Part shown: one piece after another, positions 19,552 through 32,244 of the stretch
Layout: the number at the start of each line of letters is the position of its first letter
How positions within the stretch are numbered: position 1 is the first letter of the stretch
From: Chaetoderma sp. LZ-2023a
Taxonomy: Eukaryota > Mollusca > Caudofoveata > Chaetodermatida > Chaetodermatidae
Direction of reading: 5' to 3'
DNA length: 64,000 nucleotides
Assembly: GCA_034401795.1 (NCBI GenBank)
Contig: CM067360.1
Coordinates: forward strand, 125,946,883 to 126,010,882
Notes under the pieces: model-generated
Databases searched by the model: none
Told to the model about the DNA's origin: nothing
What the model saw: only the letters and a program-made list of their open reading frames with translations
Made by a program: the position numbers and the translations under genes

Positions 19552-21797
19552 AAACTTTCCTTATTGAATAGGTTCGTAGAAGGTTAACTCTGAACCTTAA
19601 AGTTCCTTATTAAATAGGCTCATAGAAGGTTAACTCTGAACCTTAGTTCCTTATTGAATAGGCTCATAGAAGGTTAACTCTGAGCCTTAAAGTTCCTTAT
19701 TGAATGGACTCATAGAAGGTTAACTCTGAACCTTAAAGTTCCTTATTGAATAGGCTCATAGAAGGTTAACTTTGTACCTTAAAGTTCCTTATTGAATAGG
19801 CTCATAGAAGGTTAACTTTGTACCTTAAAGTTCCTTATTTAATGGGCTCATAGAAGGTTAACTCTGAACCATAAAGTTCCTTATTGAATAGGCTCATAGA
19901 AGGTTAACTCTGAACCTTAAAGTTCCTTATTGAATAGGCTCATAGAAGGTTAACTTTGTACCTTAAAGTTCCTTATTGAATGGGCTCATAGAAGGTTAAC
20001 TTTGTACCTTAAAATTCCTTATTGAATAGGCTCATAGAAGGTTAACTCTGAACCTTAAAGTTCCTTATTGAATGGGCTCATAGAAGGTTAACTCTGAACC
20101 TTAAGGTTCCTTATTGAATGGGCTCATGAAGGTTAACTCTGAACCTTAAAGTTCCTTATTGAATAGGCTCATAAAAGTTTAACTCTGAACCTTAAAATTC
20201 TTTATTGAATAGGCTCATAGAAGGTTAACTCTGAACCTTAAAGTTCCTTATTGAATAGGCTCATAGAAGGTTAACTCTGAACCTTAAAGTTCCTTATTGA
20301 ATAGGCTCATAGAAGGTTAACTCTGAACCTTATAGTTCCTTATTGAATAGGCTCATAGAAGGTTAACTCTGAACCTTGTAGTTCCTTATTGAATAGGCTC
20401 ATAGAAGGTTAACTCTGAACGTTAAAGTTCCTTTTTGAATAGGCTCATAAAAGTTTAAAGTTCCTTATTGAATAGGCTCATAGAAGGTTAACTCTGAACC
20501 TTAGTTCCTTATTGAATGGGCTCATAGAAGGTTAACTTTGTACCTTAAAGTTCCTTATTGAATAGGCTCATAGAAGGTTAACTCTGAACTGTATAGTTCC
20601 TTATTGAATAGGCTCATAGAAGGTTAACTCTGAACGTTAAAGTTCCTTTTTGAATAGGCTCATAAAAGTTTAAAGTTCCTTATTGAATAGGCTCATAGAA
20701 GGTTAACTCTGAACCTTAGTTCCTTATTGAATAGGCTCATAGAAGGTTAACTCTGAACCTTAAAGTTCCTTATTGAATAGGCTCATAGAAGGTTAACTCT
20801 GAACCTTGTAGTTCCTTATTGAATAGGCTCATAGAAGTTTAACTCTGAACGTTAAAGTTCCTTTTTGAATAGGCTCATAAAAGTTTAAAGTTCCTTATTG
20901 AATAGGCTCATAGAAGGTTAACTCTGAACCTTAGTTCCTTATTGAATGGGCTCATAGAAGGTTAACTTTGTACCTTAAAGTTCCTTATTGAATAGGCTCA
21001 TAGAAGGTTAACTCTGAACTGTATAGTTCCTTATTGAATAGGCTCATAGAAAGTTAACTCTGAACGTTAAAGTTCCTTTTTGAATAGGCTCATAAAAGTT
21101 TAAAGTTCCTTATTGAATAGGCTCATAGAAGGTTAACTCTGAACCTTAAAGTTCCTTATTGAATAGGCTCATAGAAGGTTAACTCTGAACCTTAAAGTTC
21201 CTTATTGAATAGGCTCATAGAAGGTTAACTCTGAACCTTAAAGTTCCTTATTGAATAGGCTCATAGAAGGTTAACTCTGAACCTTAAAGTTCCTTATTGA
21301 ATAGGCTCATAGAAGGTTAACTCTGAACCTTAAAGTTCCTTATTGAATAGGCTCATAGAAGGTTAACTCTGAACCTTAAAGTTCCTTATTGAATAGGCTC
21401 ATAGAAGGTTAACTCTGAACCTTAAAGTTCCTTATTGAATAGGCTCATAGAAGGTTAACTCTGAACCTTAAAGTTCCTTATTGAATAGGCTCATAGAAGG
21501 TTAACTCTGAACCGTAAAGTTCCTTATTGAATAGGCTCATAGAAGGTTAACTCTGAACCGTAAAGTTCCTTATTGAATAGGCTCATAGAAGGTTAACTCT
21601 GAACCTTAAAGTTCCTTATTGAATAGGCTCATAGAAGGTTAACTCTGAACCGTAAAGTTCCTTATTGAATAGGCTCATAGAAGGTTAACTCTGAACCTTA
21701 AAGTTCCTTATTGAATAGGCTCATAGAAGGTTAACTCTGAACCGTAAAGTTCCTTATTGAATAGGCTCATAGAAGGTTAACTCTGAACCGTAAAGTT
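19552..21797 (+). repeat. second 46 bp satellite array with higher-order structure
   Basis: The main unit is 46 bp: AAGTTCCTTATTGAATAGGC then TCATAGAAGGTTAACTCTGA then ACCTTA. There are about 48 units, some shortened (the AAAAGTTTAAAGTTCC deletion form). The variant CCTTTTTGAATAGG recurs at 20427, 20642, 20857 and 21072, spacing exactly 215. Intervening blocks alternate, giving a 430 bp composite repeat. From 21120 to 21797 the units are almost identical. The unit is unrelated in sequence to the array at 13911. Confidence 0.96.
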
Positions 21798-21811
21798 CTA
21801 GATAGCATGTT

Positions 21812-22053
21812 TGTTAACCCTCTATTGGTTAAGATTACTGAAAGAAAATTGACATTTTTGCTTGTTGAATATCCGTTTGCAAGCAAAGAGAAGACTATTT
21901 TTGACAATTTACCACTGTAATGAATGCTTCGTTCATCAAGCCAGGCATTCTAGTGGTACATTTTCAAAAATATTCTCTTACCCTGTAGATGGGCATTCGT
22001 TAATACCATTTCAGAGGCTGATTTCACCTGACCTGATAATTAAAGGGTTACGG
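21812..22053 (+). repeat. piggyBac-type palindromic MITE copy
   Basis: It starts TTAACCCTCTATTGG and ends ATTAAAGGGTTA (22040-22051). Inside are ATATCCGTTTGCAAGC, TTACCACTGTAATGAATGC and CATTCTAGTGGTACATTTTC. It follows the second satellite within 15 bases. Confidence 0.75.
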
Positions 22054-22604
22054 CTAATTAAACAAACGGGTAAGCTGCTGAATATTTTGAAATTAAGGAA
22101 GCGTCAGTCAGATTAGTTTCAAAATATTTAATAAAATATTTATTAAATTGGAATCGATTTTTAGCACACCTTTATGAAGTAAAGAGCTTATGGGATACTC
22201 ACGGCATTGTATGCCGACGGCATCGTCTGATCTTGGTTACGGTTTGTGTTTAGCTCTGTTATGGCTAAACTATCAGATATCTTATAACCAGGCTTCATGG
22301 ATAGCATTATTATAGCATCGCCATCGATACTATGATGCGTTTATACTGTTCTTCGCTTTATTTTTCAACTAAGATTTTGTAGTTTGAGCTTTGCATTTAT
22401 TTGTACTTAGTGCTGCTGCTGCTGCTGCATAGTGCATACATGTTAAGTTTTGCGTGTATCTGTATTACAGCTCCAGGCCCACGATCATCTAACCTTATAT
22501 AGAGCTTTAATACCTCATTTATATTCAATACTATAATGTATTTATTCTGTTCTTCCATATAGTTCTCAGATTAGGGACTTTGTAGTTTCAGGCTAACCCT
22601 CTTG
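22054..22604. other. non-coding with a core-palindrome relic
   Basis: 22078-22140 has GCTGAATATTTTGAAATTAA and AGATTAGTTTCAAAATATTT, the core of MITE family 2. The rest is AT-rich; a (GCT)n tract lies near 22410-22427. No gene. Confidence 0.5.
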
Positions 22605-22835
22605 TGTCATCTTAACCTTTTACTCCCCAAACAGAGCCTCTGCAGTGCTTGTTGAGGAATGTCCATTTGCAGGCCAAGAGAAGACTATTTTTGAAAATTT
22701 ACCACTGGAATGACTGGCTCGATTATCGAGCCAGTCATTCCAGTGGTAAATTTTCAAAAATAGTCTTCTCTTGGCCTGCAAATGGACACTGGCTAAGCGA
22801 AAATCTTGTTTACATGACCCTTTAATCTTTAAGCC
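22605..22835. mobile_element. piggyBac-type MITE with a perfect 63 bp-arm palindrome
   Basis: 22660-22722 and 22726-22788 are exact reverse complements (63 bp arms, 3-base loop TTA). The outer parts hold TTAACCTTTTACTCCCC (22612) and GACCCTTTAATCTTTAA (22817). The perfect identity of the arms contrasts with the decayed outer ends. Confidence 0.9.
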
Positions 22836-24549
22836 GGCTAAAACACGCTCTTAAAAACTATTTTCCTAAATTCCAGTGGTAAGTTTACAAAAACCTCATT
22901 TTTGATTTCAGATTAAATTTTGTGCTTAGCTGGTTCTAGTGCACCACACATTTTGTTTTGCTTTTGGCTCTGCTGCTGTTACGCTATCAGGCCCGTGGTC
23001 ACTAAACTTTATATAGGATTTTATTACCAGATCTACATCAATACTACATTGTATGTATATCTTTCTGCAATCTATTTTCAGTGAAGGGTCTTAATCATTT
23101 CAAGTTTTGTGTTTAGCTGGGCTTAGTGTATACAGGTTATGTTTTACGTTTAATTCAATCTTCTGGTAGAACTCAATGACTGATTTACACCCGACACCGT
23201 ATATAGGGCATGAGACCAGCTAGGCCTAGCAAATTTGGACTCAATCTACATTAAGATCAGCAGCGGCTACCAGAAGAGTGAAGAAGATTTAATACTAAAC
23301 AAGATGCAGCTTTGAAGCCCGGAGATAAGCAAGCACTGATACAAACATGTCAGCCGTAAGACACGGATTAGCGTTGATGGATACTATACTATTATGGTTT
23401 GTGTTACACCAAGCATCATGGGGTATGCTGAACAAAACGTCGTAATGGGTTTGGTGGCCCCATTGTCAGCTCCACACCGCATCCACAAGATGCCTACCTG
23501 TAAGTCACCACAGCCCGTGGGAAGCACATCTTCCTGGGCTACGACAGCACTATCTTAGTGCTTCCACGCGCTTCCACGTCATCGCCAATGTATTGTCAAC
23601 GCGTTGGAACATGAATCTCATTGGATCCATTCAAAGGACTCAATCGGCATCATACATGCTGACTGGTAACCCCCTCTGCATCATTGCAAGTCGCAATTTA
23701 TGTTTTACGTTTATTTCACTGACTGCTATATTGGCAGACCCATTGTCACCAAGCATTATTTATAGCTTTATAACTGCACTTATATCAATACTACAATGCA
23801 TGCATATTATTGATCTGGAATGTTAGCACAAGGACTTGGTCATTTCAGTTTAGTTTTTGCGTTTAGCTGAACTTAGTCCAACACACATTACACATTGTTT
23901 TGTAGAATTCTATCCAAGGCGAGCTACATGGTTACATTGCAATGACATTTCTGGTTATTTGATCTCTCGGATTCACAACAATAATTTTGTTTCGACAATG
24001 TTATCTAATGCAGAGAAAGATAGAGATCATGTATGAACGCCACTGTTTTATAAGTCTTAATGAAATTGTCATGGAAGTTATTGAATTTTGCAGTGATAAG
24101 TGTGTCTACGAACCCTGTTGTACAATCTAAACATATGACTAATTTATATATATATATATATATATAAATATATATACAGGTCCTATAACACATTGATGTT
24201 TGGGACCATTTGTAATGTGATTGGAATTATAATAACATTTTGATATATACAAAAGCTTAAATTGTTGTTGTGTGTTTTGGGATGAGCATAGTCTAATTCA
24301 GGATACTGTCCTACCTTTAAGTACATCTGTTATACAATATAATATAGGGAGTCGATCTGTCACTCAAGAATTTGCTATCCTAATCAAATACGTCACATGT
24401 TAGACATCTCTAGTCCCAGTGAATACCTGTATAGTTTCCTGAAATTGAGATTTTGGGAATTCCTGGATCGCGGTATGGCATAAATTGAATCAAATACACT
24501 TAAAAGTTGGTGAAGCTTAGCTAGAAATGAGCTGGTATACCTAGAAATG
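22836..24549. other. non-coding region with diverged repeated segments
   Basis: A block with CAATACTA(C)A(A)TG(T/C)AT, TTTATATAG and TTTGTGTTTAGCT(g/c) phrases recurs with high divergence at about 22240-22400, 22480-22600, 22990-23130 and 23740-23880. An (AT)n tract lies at 24143-24176. No protein family is recognised, including in the 77-codon frame at 23593. Confidence 0.45.
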
Positions 24550-27500
24550 GATCCAATTTTTTCTGCCGCAATCTTGGATTTTCTGAAAATTTCAGTAAAT
24601 CAGTTAAAAGCCTACTCCTAATTAACCACTTGGCCAATTTCAATTAAACTCAGTGCAGGAAGGACCCTAGAGTAGTATGCTTCAGAACTTGTATAGAGTA
24701 TTTTGATTGAACTATTTTTATGGTGGCCATCTTGAATTCGCCAAGAAATGGTGGCAAATTGTTTAAAACACTACTCCTCATTTACTGCTTGGCCAATTTC
24801 AGCCAGACTTGGCTGGAAGGCTTCTTAAGTGGAAGGTTTGAGAACTTTTATACAGAATTTGATTGGTCAATTTTTCCGGCAGCCCTCTTGGATTTTCTGA
24901 AAATCACTTCCTCAATAACCTCTGGGCTGATTTCAATCAAACTTGGATGGAAGAAACCTAGTGTAGTATACTTCAGAACATGTATACAGAATTTTGATTG
25001 GTCAATTTTTCCGGCAGCCATCTGGGATGTTCTGAAAATCAGTTAAATGCCTACTCCTCATTAGCCACTTGGCTGATTTCAAGCAAACTCAGTTGGAAGG
25101 ACCCGAGAGTGGTCTGCTTCAGAACTTGTATACAGAATTTTGAAGCGTCAATATTTTCGATGACCATCTTGGCGCAAAATAGTTTAAAATGCTACTCCTC
25201 ATTAACTGCTTGGACAGTTTCAACCAGACTTGGCTGGAAAGGTACTATGCTGGTAGGCCTCAGAACTTGTATACAGAATTTTGATTGATCAATTTTTCCG
25301 CCAGCCATCTTGGATTTTTTGAAAATTTTGGCTTCAGTTAAAAGGGTACTATTCATTAACCGCTGGAACGATTTCAAGCAAACACGGCTGCAAGCAGCTT
25401 GTATGCAGAATTTGGATTGATCAGTTTTCCGAACAATGGCTGGAAATCATTTAAAACACTACTCCTCATTAATTGTTTGGATGATTTCAATCAGAATTGA
25501 CTGGAAGGACCCTACGGTGGTAGAATTCAGAACATGTATACAGAATTTTGATTGGTCCATTTTTCAAGTGGCCACCTTGGATATTCTGAAAATTTTTGGA
25601 AATCATTTGAAAGACTACTCATTAACCACTTGGCGGTTTTCAACATAATTTGACTAGAAGGACCCCATGGGGGTAGGCTTCAGAACATGTATACAGCATT
25701 TTGATTGGTCAATCTTTTCAGCAGCCATCTTGAATTTTCTGGAAAATGGTGGGAAATCATTTAAAACACTACTCATTAACTGCTTGGGCAATTTCAACCC
25801 GACTTAGCTGGTATGTTTCAGAACTTGTATACAAAATTTTGATTGGTAAAGTTTTCCGGCGGCCATCGTGGATTATATGAAAATTTGTGAAAATCACTTA
25901 AAAACCTACTCCTGTGTAACCACTAGGCTGATTTCAATCAAACTTGGGTGAATGAACCCTATCATGGTATGCTTTAGAATTATATACAGAATTTTGATTG
26001 GTCCATTTTTCTGACGGCCATCTTGAATTTTCAAAAAAATGGCGGGAAATCGTTTAAAACACTACACCTCATTAACTGCTTGAGCAGTTTCAACCAGACT
26101 TGGCTGGAAGGATACTAGGCTGGTAGGTTTCAAAACTTGTATACCGAATTTTGAATGGTAAATTTTTCCAGCAGCCATCTTGGATTTTCTGAAACTGGAA
26201 ATCACTTCCTCAATAACCACTGGGCTGATCTCAATTTTTTCGGCAGCCTCTTGAATTTTCTGAAAAATGGTGAGAAATCATTTAAAACACTACTCATTGA
26301 CTGCTTGGGCAATATTAACCCGGCTTAGCTGGTATGTTTCAGAACTTGTATACAAAATTTTGATTGGTAAATTTTTCTGCCGGCCATCGTGGATTTTCTG
26401 AAAATCACTTAAAAGCCTCGGTAACCACTAGGCTGATTTCAATCAAACTTGGATAAATGAACCCTATCATGGTATGCTTTAGAATTATATACAGAATTTT
26501 GATTGGTCCATTTTTCCGAAGGCCATCTTGAATTTTCCAAAAAATGGCGGGAATTCGTTTAAAACACCACACCTCATTAACTACTTGAACAATTTAAACC
26601 AGACTTGGCTGGAAGGATACTAGGGTGGTAAGTTTCAAAACTTGTACACAGAATTTTGATGGTAAATTTTTCCAGTGGCCATCTTGGATTTTCTGAAAAT
26701 TTCTGGAAATCACTTCCTCAATAACCACTGTGCTGATTTCAATCAAACTTGGATGGAAGAACCGTACCGTAGTATGCTTCAGAACATGGATACAGAATTT
26801 TGATTGGTCCATTTTTTCTGGCGGCCATCGTGAATTTTCCGGAAAATGGCAGGAAACTGTTTAAAACGCTACTCCTACTTGAGCAATTTCAACCAGACAT
26901 GGCTGGAAGGATACTAGGCTGTAGATTTCAGAACTTGTATACAGAATTTTGATTGGTCAATTTTTCCGCCGGCCATCTTGGACTTTCTGAAAATCACTTA
27001 AAAGCCTACTCCTTGATAACCAGTGGGCCGATTTTAATCAAACTTGGAGGGAAGAACCCTAGCATAGTATGCTTCTGAAATTTTATACAGAATTTTGATT
27101 GGTCAATTTTTCTGGTGGCCATCATGAATTTCCCGAAAATTGGATAATTGTTTAAAACGCTTAAGCAATTTCAACCAGACTTGGCTGGAAGGATACTAAG
27201 CTGGTAGGTTTCAGAATTTATATACAGAACATTGATTGGTAAAATTTTCTGGTGGCCATGTTGGATTTTCTGAGAAATGGCAGAAAATCGTTTAAAATGC
27301 TACTCCTCATTAACTGCTTGAGCAATTTCATCCAGACTTGGCTGGAAGGATACTAGGCTGGTAGATTTCAGAACTTGTATATAGAATTCTGATTGGTCTA
27401 TTTTTTTGGCGGCTATCTTGAATTTTCTGAAAGTTTTGGGAAATCGGTTAAGAGGCTTCTTCTTATTAACCGCTTGGCCAATTTCAACCAAACACAGCTG

Positions 27501-27981
27501 GAAGAACCCTAGGCCATTACGCTTCAGAACATGTATACAGAATTTAGACGATTTGATTTTGATGGTGGCCATCTTGGATTTTCCGAAAAATGGGAATTCA
27601 TATAAAATGCTACTCCTCATTAACCGCTTGGCTGATTTCAACCAAACTCAGCTGTAAGAACCCTAGGCCGGTAGGCTTCAGAAATTTTATACATAATTTT
27701 GATGGGGGGAATCTTGGATTTTCTGAAAAATGGGAATTCGTATCTTTGATTTTCTGAAAGATTTGCGAAACCATTTAAAAATAGTACTCTTTAATCAATG
27801 ACCCACTTTCAACAGAACTTGTGTGGAATGATCCTATGATGATAGGCTTCAACATATCAGACGAGAATTTTGATTGGCCAATTTTTTTGGTGGCCATCTT
27901 AGATTTTCCGAAAATTATCCATCATGTCTATTCAAATGCTAGTGGGCCAGGTGAGCGCCACAGGCCCTTGGGCCTCTTGTT
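24550..27981 (-). mobile_element. long pearl-like family A element, about 24 core units
   Basis: Its 5' cap is at the right: read on minus, AACAAGAGGCCCAAGGGCCT then GTGGCGCTCACCTGGCCCAC from 27981. Leftward run about two dozen diverged units of 135-160 bp with the minus-strand phrases GAAAATCCAAGATGGC and ACCAATCAAAATTCTGTATA, GGTTGAAAT(T)GCCCAAGC and TTAATGAGGAGTAG. No 3' cap or GGACAGACAG tract is found; the left end meets a GCTAGAAATGGATCC motif from MITE family 2. The many 60-110 codon frames here are translations of the repeat unit, not genes. Confidence 0.85.
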
Positions 27982-28072
27982 TGTTGGGTAGATGAGTGTT
28001 TCTCTGTCCTGTGCTAACGCTTTAGCTTGTGCTTCGTGTTAGAGTTGTAACCTCTCGCTTTGTAATGCGTGA

Positions 28073-28525
28073 TCATCTCACTGGCATGTTTTTGATATTC
28101 TGAGTCCATTGTGCAGATTCTTCGTAGACAGACACTGTCCATATGGTCCTGCATTTTTGCATGAATCCAGATGTGCGGATGGGTAGTGGCGGTACCCGTG
28201 TGTCTGGGGGTTCTGTGTATAAGAACATGATTCTGTTGTTCTCTCCTCTCGATATGGTTGTGTTCAAGAAGTTGACACTAATGTAGGAGGATTCGTCTGT
28301 GAATTTAACACTTTTATGTGAGGAGTTCATAAATATTATGAATTCATTCAGGGATGTTTCTCCATGTTCCCAGATCATGAAAATGTCATCAATGTATCTT
28401 AGGAACAGGGCCAGTTTTGATGGGGCACCTTTGAGCAATCTGGTTTCCAATTCGCCCATGAAGATCATAATAGTGCGGTAGTTGAACCCCAAAAAATAGT
28501 CTAACCCAGGAAAAATTGCTATCAA
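28073..28525 (-). pseudogene. Penelope-like element reverse transcriptase fragment
   Basis: Open for 150 codons. It contains ALFLRYIDDIFMIWEHG, the catalytic Y-x-D-D box with the R-Y-I-D-D-I-F context typical of Penelope-like RTs, then LNEFIIFMNSSHKSVKFT and ISVNFLNTTISR, equivalent to the family's FLD-T block, and a later EPPDT. Upstream fingers and the GIY-YIG domain are absent. It lies against the 5' cap of the pearl-like element. A second RT relic is at 46690-47110 and a GIY-YIG relic at 5593. Confidence 0.82.
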
Positions 28526-28774
28526 GCTGGTTTTGGTCTCGTTGGAACCGGAATTTCATCCTCTATAACATATCTAAAATCCGCAAAAATCTTTGTGGTA
28601 TAAAGCATTTAATCTGGTAGACCTATATCATGAATGTATTTGTTATCTAACTTGTTTTATATTGCCTGATTCATATACCATAATGATAGAATAAAAATTT
28701 AACAATCAGCTAATTAACTTAAAATAAACTCAAATAACTAATATGCAAATTAGTTAATTAAATATGCATATTCA
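28526..28774. other. AT-rich non-coding sequence
   Basis: No motif is recognised apart from AT-rich TTAGTTAATTAA-type stretches next to the following MITE. Confidence 0.4.
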
Positions 28775-29100
28775 CACCAAATGCTTGAAAATAAAATTGC
28801 TAAATTTGTGTACTTTTAGAGGATTAAATTGCGCATCTAAATGTAATGAAACGAAATAAATCCTAACATAAGATCATTTCATTTCGTATAAATTAATACA
28901 ATCTTTTTAGTTGTCAAGTTGAATTAGGGATTCGTGTCTCTAATTCCATTTCACAACTTAAAATTTTTTATTAATTAATGCGTAATGCAATCATCATAGG
29001 CTAAGATTTATTTTGCATCCCTATCTAGGCACATAATTTAAGCCTCTAAGAGTATATAATTTTACAATTTAATTTTCAAGCATTTTGCTGCGAATCTGGA
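28775..29100. mobile_element. AT-rich MITE family 3, long inverted repeats
   Basis: The left half (CATATTCACACCAAATGCTT, TGAAAATAAAATT, AGATGAATT-type spacer, ATGTAATGAAACGAAATAAA) is mirrored on the right (AAGATTTATTTTGCATCC, AATTTAATTTTCAAGCATTT, TGCTGCGAAT). Arms are about 120-140 bp, imperfect. Another whole copy is at 52400-52660 and halves are at 32245 and 53318. Confidence 0.75.
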
Positions 29101-29480
29101 CCGGTAACGCATGCGAAGCGAGAAACTAAATATGATACATTATTTGTGATCTAATTACTATATCCAGAAGTCCATACTACTATAGACCTGCGCTATATCC
29201 TACTGAATATTTTAAATCCAGTTTGAAGCAACAGCTGCCAAATAAATTAGTTTCAACATCTTTAAGAACTTTATGGATGGTTATTTTGAAATTGAGTCAA
29301 TGATATTTCAGTTATAAAAGCATCTAACATACGGTAATGCGTCCTTTGAGATGTATCCATGAATACGTAACGGTGGAACTGTGGCTAATGTTTTGGTTGA
29401 GATTTAATGGGAGTGTATATTTGATAATTAGATGCACATTAACTTTAGAGGAGTTACTAAGGAATCGTATACACATATCT
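29101..29480. other. non-coding with a relic of the MITE 2 core palindrome
   Basis: 29203-29256 holds TGAATATTTTAAATCC and AATTAGTTTCAACATC. No gene. Confidence 0.45.
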
Positions 29481-32170
29481 TTATCCAATTATCAATGTAT
29501 CGTATTCACTCATTATTATTATCATCATCAGAAACAATAAGTTCCACACATTCCTACATCCATTACCATAACAATTACCACATGCCAAAACACACTTGAG
29601 GCCATTTTTATGACATGAGCCTACCATTGTTCCACATGGATTTTTTAAAGAAGATTTGCACTTACACCGAACAACTTTGCGAATGTCTTGTGGTCCAGGT
29701 TCTAAGTCAGTCGGCAAAGGTGTTAATTTCTGATCTTCAAGCTTCCATCCCCATTCTGTAGGATCAAGTGTGCTTAACATTAGGCTTTTACATTGTACAA
29801 TTTGGAGGTGCACTCTTAGACAATGGTAGGCAGCTGCTCGCTCTGTTGGTGGAAGTTTATCCGATTACATTTTTGACATACCTGTTGCTGTCATCCGCAT
29901 GTACAAAACATACATGAGGCCATTCAATGGATCAGTCGGCGTCCCTCCATACAACATTAGCAATAGCTTCAGCCTGGCCTCGATAACCTTCTCTTCTGTA
30001 GCGTCATATGTACCGAACTCATCGCTGAGTTTCCGGATTGCTTCTGAATATTTAACCTTCTTTAGAATTAATGTTACCTTGACCGAACGAAGTTGAAGAT
30101 GGGTCGCAGCAATCCCATGCATGAATGAATAGCAGCCGATGAGCGATCTCATCACCAAGATGTGCATATACATCCCGGATAATGCAGAGCCTCTGGCCTT
30201 TTTTTGATTTTCCTTTCCTCTGATCTCAGAGAAATATATCTGATAGTTCAGGTCTGAAATGGTCCAAGAGGAGCACAAGAATGCCCATGTCATCAGCTAC
30301 TACTGTCACAGACTGGTTATTTACAGATGCAAGTACTATGGCTGATGATAACATCAATGTTCCAGTATCAGCTACTGCTTGGTGTACTTTATAAATTTTA
30401 GCTGCACGGCACCGTGCAAGTAAGGATATGAATTGCCTCTTAATTTCTTCATTTGTGAGGAAGACATTCTGGCTTGCATGAACCACAGCAGACTCGTTGA
30501 TCTTTACATATGCAGCTGACTTTCTTGATACCCGTTAATGCTCATGGTCTTTAGTTGATGGTCCATTACTATAGCCATCAAAGTCAATAACACTGACGAT
30601 ATCATGTTTCAACATACCTAACATATTGATTAAGAATATCCTAATAGTTTCCTTTTGTCTTCCACTTAACTCTATGGAGTAATGGGCCTCCATCTAGTAC
30701 ATACTTATTTACGGCTGGAATTGGTGGTCCAGCAACATCGTGAATGACAACCTCGGCTAAAGCTGCCTTATTCGGTTTGCGCATAGAGAACCCCTTAAAG
30801 AGAGACGTTGGATAGGTGGTTAGTTCATATGCAAAGTAGGGCGTCATATTTTCCGATTTTTCTATAAGTGCTATGTCTAGAAAACAGATGGCCTGTGTCA
30901 ATATGACCTACATGTTGACCAACCGTGATGCCTTTTTGCAGAGCAACTGGCGTCTTTACTTGATAAGCTTTCTTTAGCGAAACATAGGAACTTTGATGTT
31001 ATCAAACTTCTTTTGTATTTTGGATCCAACCTCTTCAGCTTGATCGCAGTTGATTCCATCATAATCACCAGCAGTTAGTCCAGATGCCAGGCATCACAAC
31101 CTTTCTTCATCTATGTCAAATGCTTCATAGATATCAAACCAATCAATAACACTGGGAAGGTTTTGGAAGTCATGGTTGACTTGATTTTCCCAGCTCAGCA
31201 TATTGCATGCTTGTTATGTGTTGAAGTTTAGTCAGAGAAGCCATAGCATCATGAACACTGGCACACATGTGCTGTTGATCCAGATGACACGAACAGACTC
31301 TGTAATTCCTCGTCCTCGTGTCAAGCCTCCTCGACTTTTTATGCTCCATCATAACCGGCTCAATAACACGATCTGACCAGAGTCCAGCCCAATATCTGTC
31401 AGATCTGCATACTGTGTGATATCCATGAATCATGAATTTATCATATAACCAGGAGTGGGTATTCGGCATTTGAAGCATGAGTTGAAGATGCAGACGAGTG
31501 GACTTTGCACAATTGCTATGGCCAGTCGCTGCGAACAAGTTGATCATCTTCCTGACTGCAATAAGATATAAATAAGACCTTTTCTGGCATGAAAAGTGAC
31601 TGGCAAGATCTGTGATAGACTACTTCAGCAGCAACAAAGTCGAAACACTGTTGCAGTCTTCCCTCAACTTCATGATACCATGCATCATCTCTTTGTTTAC
31701 ACACGTCAAGAATCTGATCACGAAATGGCCGGGTACACGCTGATGACACCTGGACACTACGACGAGGATGACGAAGCTCTAGTTTTGTTGACTTTCTACA
31801 AAAGAAACAGGCCTCCTTCCGGCTGAAAAAGGATGAATTAGAAGCAGCTTTATTTGTTTTGGAACTGGTGGACCATTAACTGAGTCAACATTCATTTTTT
31901 GGTATCAGTATAATTCCTTCTGCTGCTTGGTGCATGAACTCTTTGAAGTCATGTTTCTCTGGATAAGGACTCAAGATCACATTCTAATTTGGTATCACCT
32001 CTTAGTTTACTGTAATGGATCAAAGTGTTTATGCCCTTTTTGGTAACTGTTACTTTTTTATCAGTGTTGTCCGAATTATTAAATGTTTCCATGCAAATAA
32101 TGCAAGCGTCTTCATCGCATTGGAAATCCGGTCCTGCGCAAACACATTCATCGGACATCATTGTGACAGT
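29481..32170 (-). pseudogene. decayed member of a large dispersed invertebrate gene family (PIN/FEN-like + Cys-rich C-terminus)
   Basis: Parts read in order on the minus strand in several frames. 32161-31949: CIICMETFN, then a KKGINTLIHYSKLRGDTKL segment. 31749-31516: DAWYHEVEGRLQ, then FVAAEVVYHRSCQSLF. 31547-31170: LFAATGHSNCAKSTRLHLQL, then CRSDRYWAGLWSDRVIEPVM. 30901-30641: NMTPYFAYELTTYPTSLFKG, then VLDGGPLLHRVKW. 30486-30226: HQAVADTGTLMLSSAI, then VTVVADDMGILVLLLDH, a PIN/XPG-like acidic pattern. 30293-29865: central segment. 29813-29481: WGWKLED followed by a cysteine-rich RCKCKSSLKNPC...CGNCYGNGCRN domain. Predicted proteins with this layout are scattered in many copies in cnidarian, mollusc and arthropod genomes; I know no established function. 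Frameshifts and gaps mark this copy as dead. Confidence 0.75.
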
Positions 32171-32244
32171 TTTCTGGGGTTACAAATGGACGCTGGTATG
32201 GCCTAAGCAACTAAATAAACACTTACTTAAAGATACATAGTCAC

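Noticed and set aside
23440..23520. Possible 30-base micro-exon between CCATTGTCAG and CT|GTAAGT
   Set aside because: Splice-like ends alone are not enough. There is no coding similarity and no neighbouring exon.
24550..27700. Recurrent open frames with a repeated FRTCIQNFDWSIF-type peptide
   Set aside because: They are translations of the pearl-like core unit (TCAAAATTCTGTATAC region). The frames break between units, differ in strand between elements and show no start or domain.
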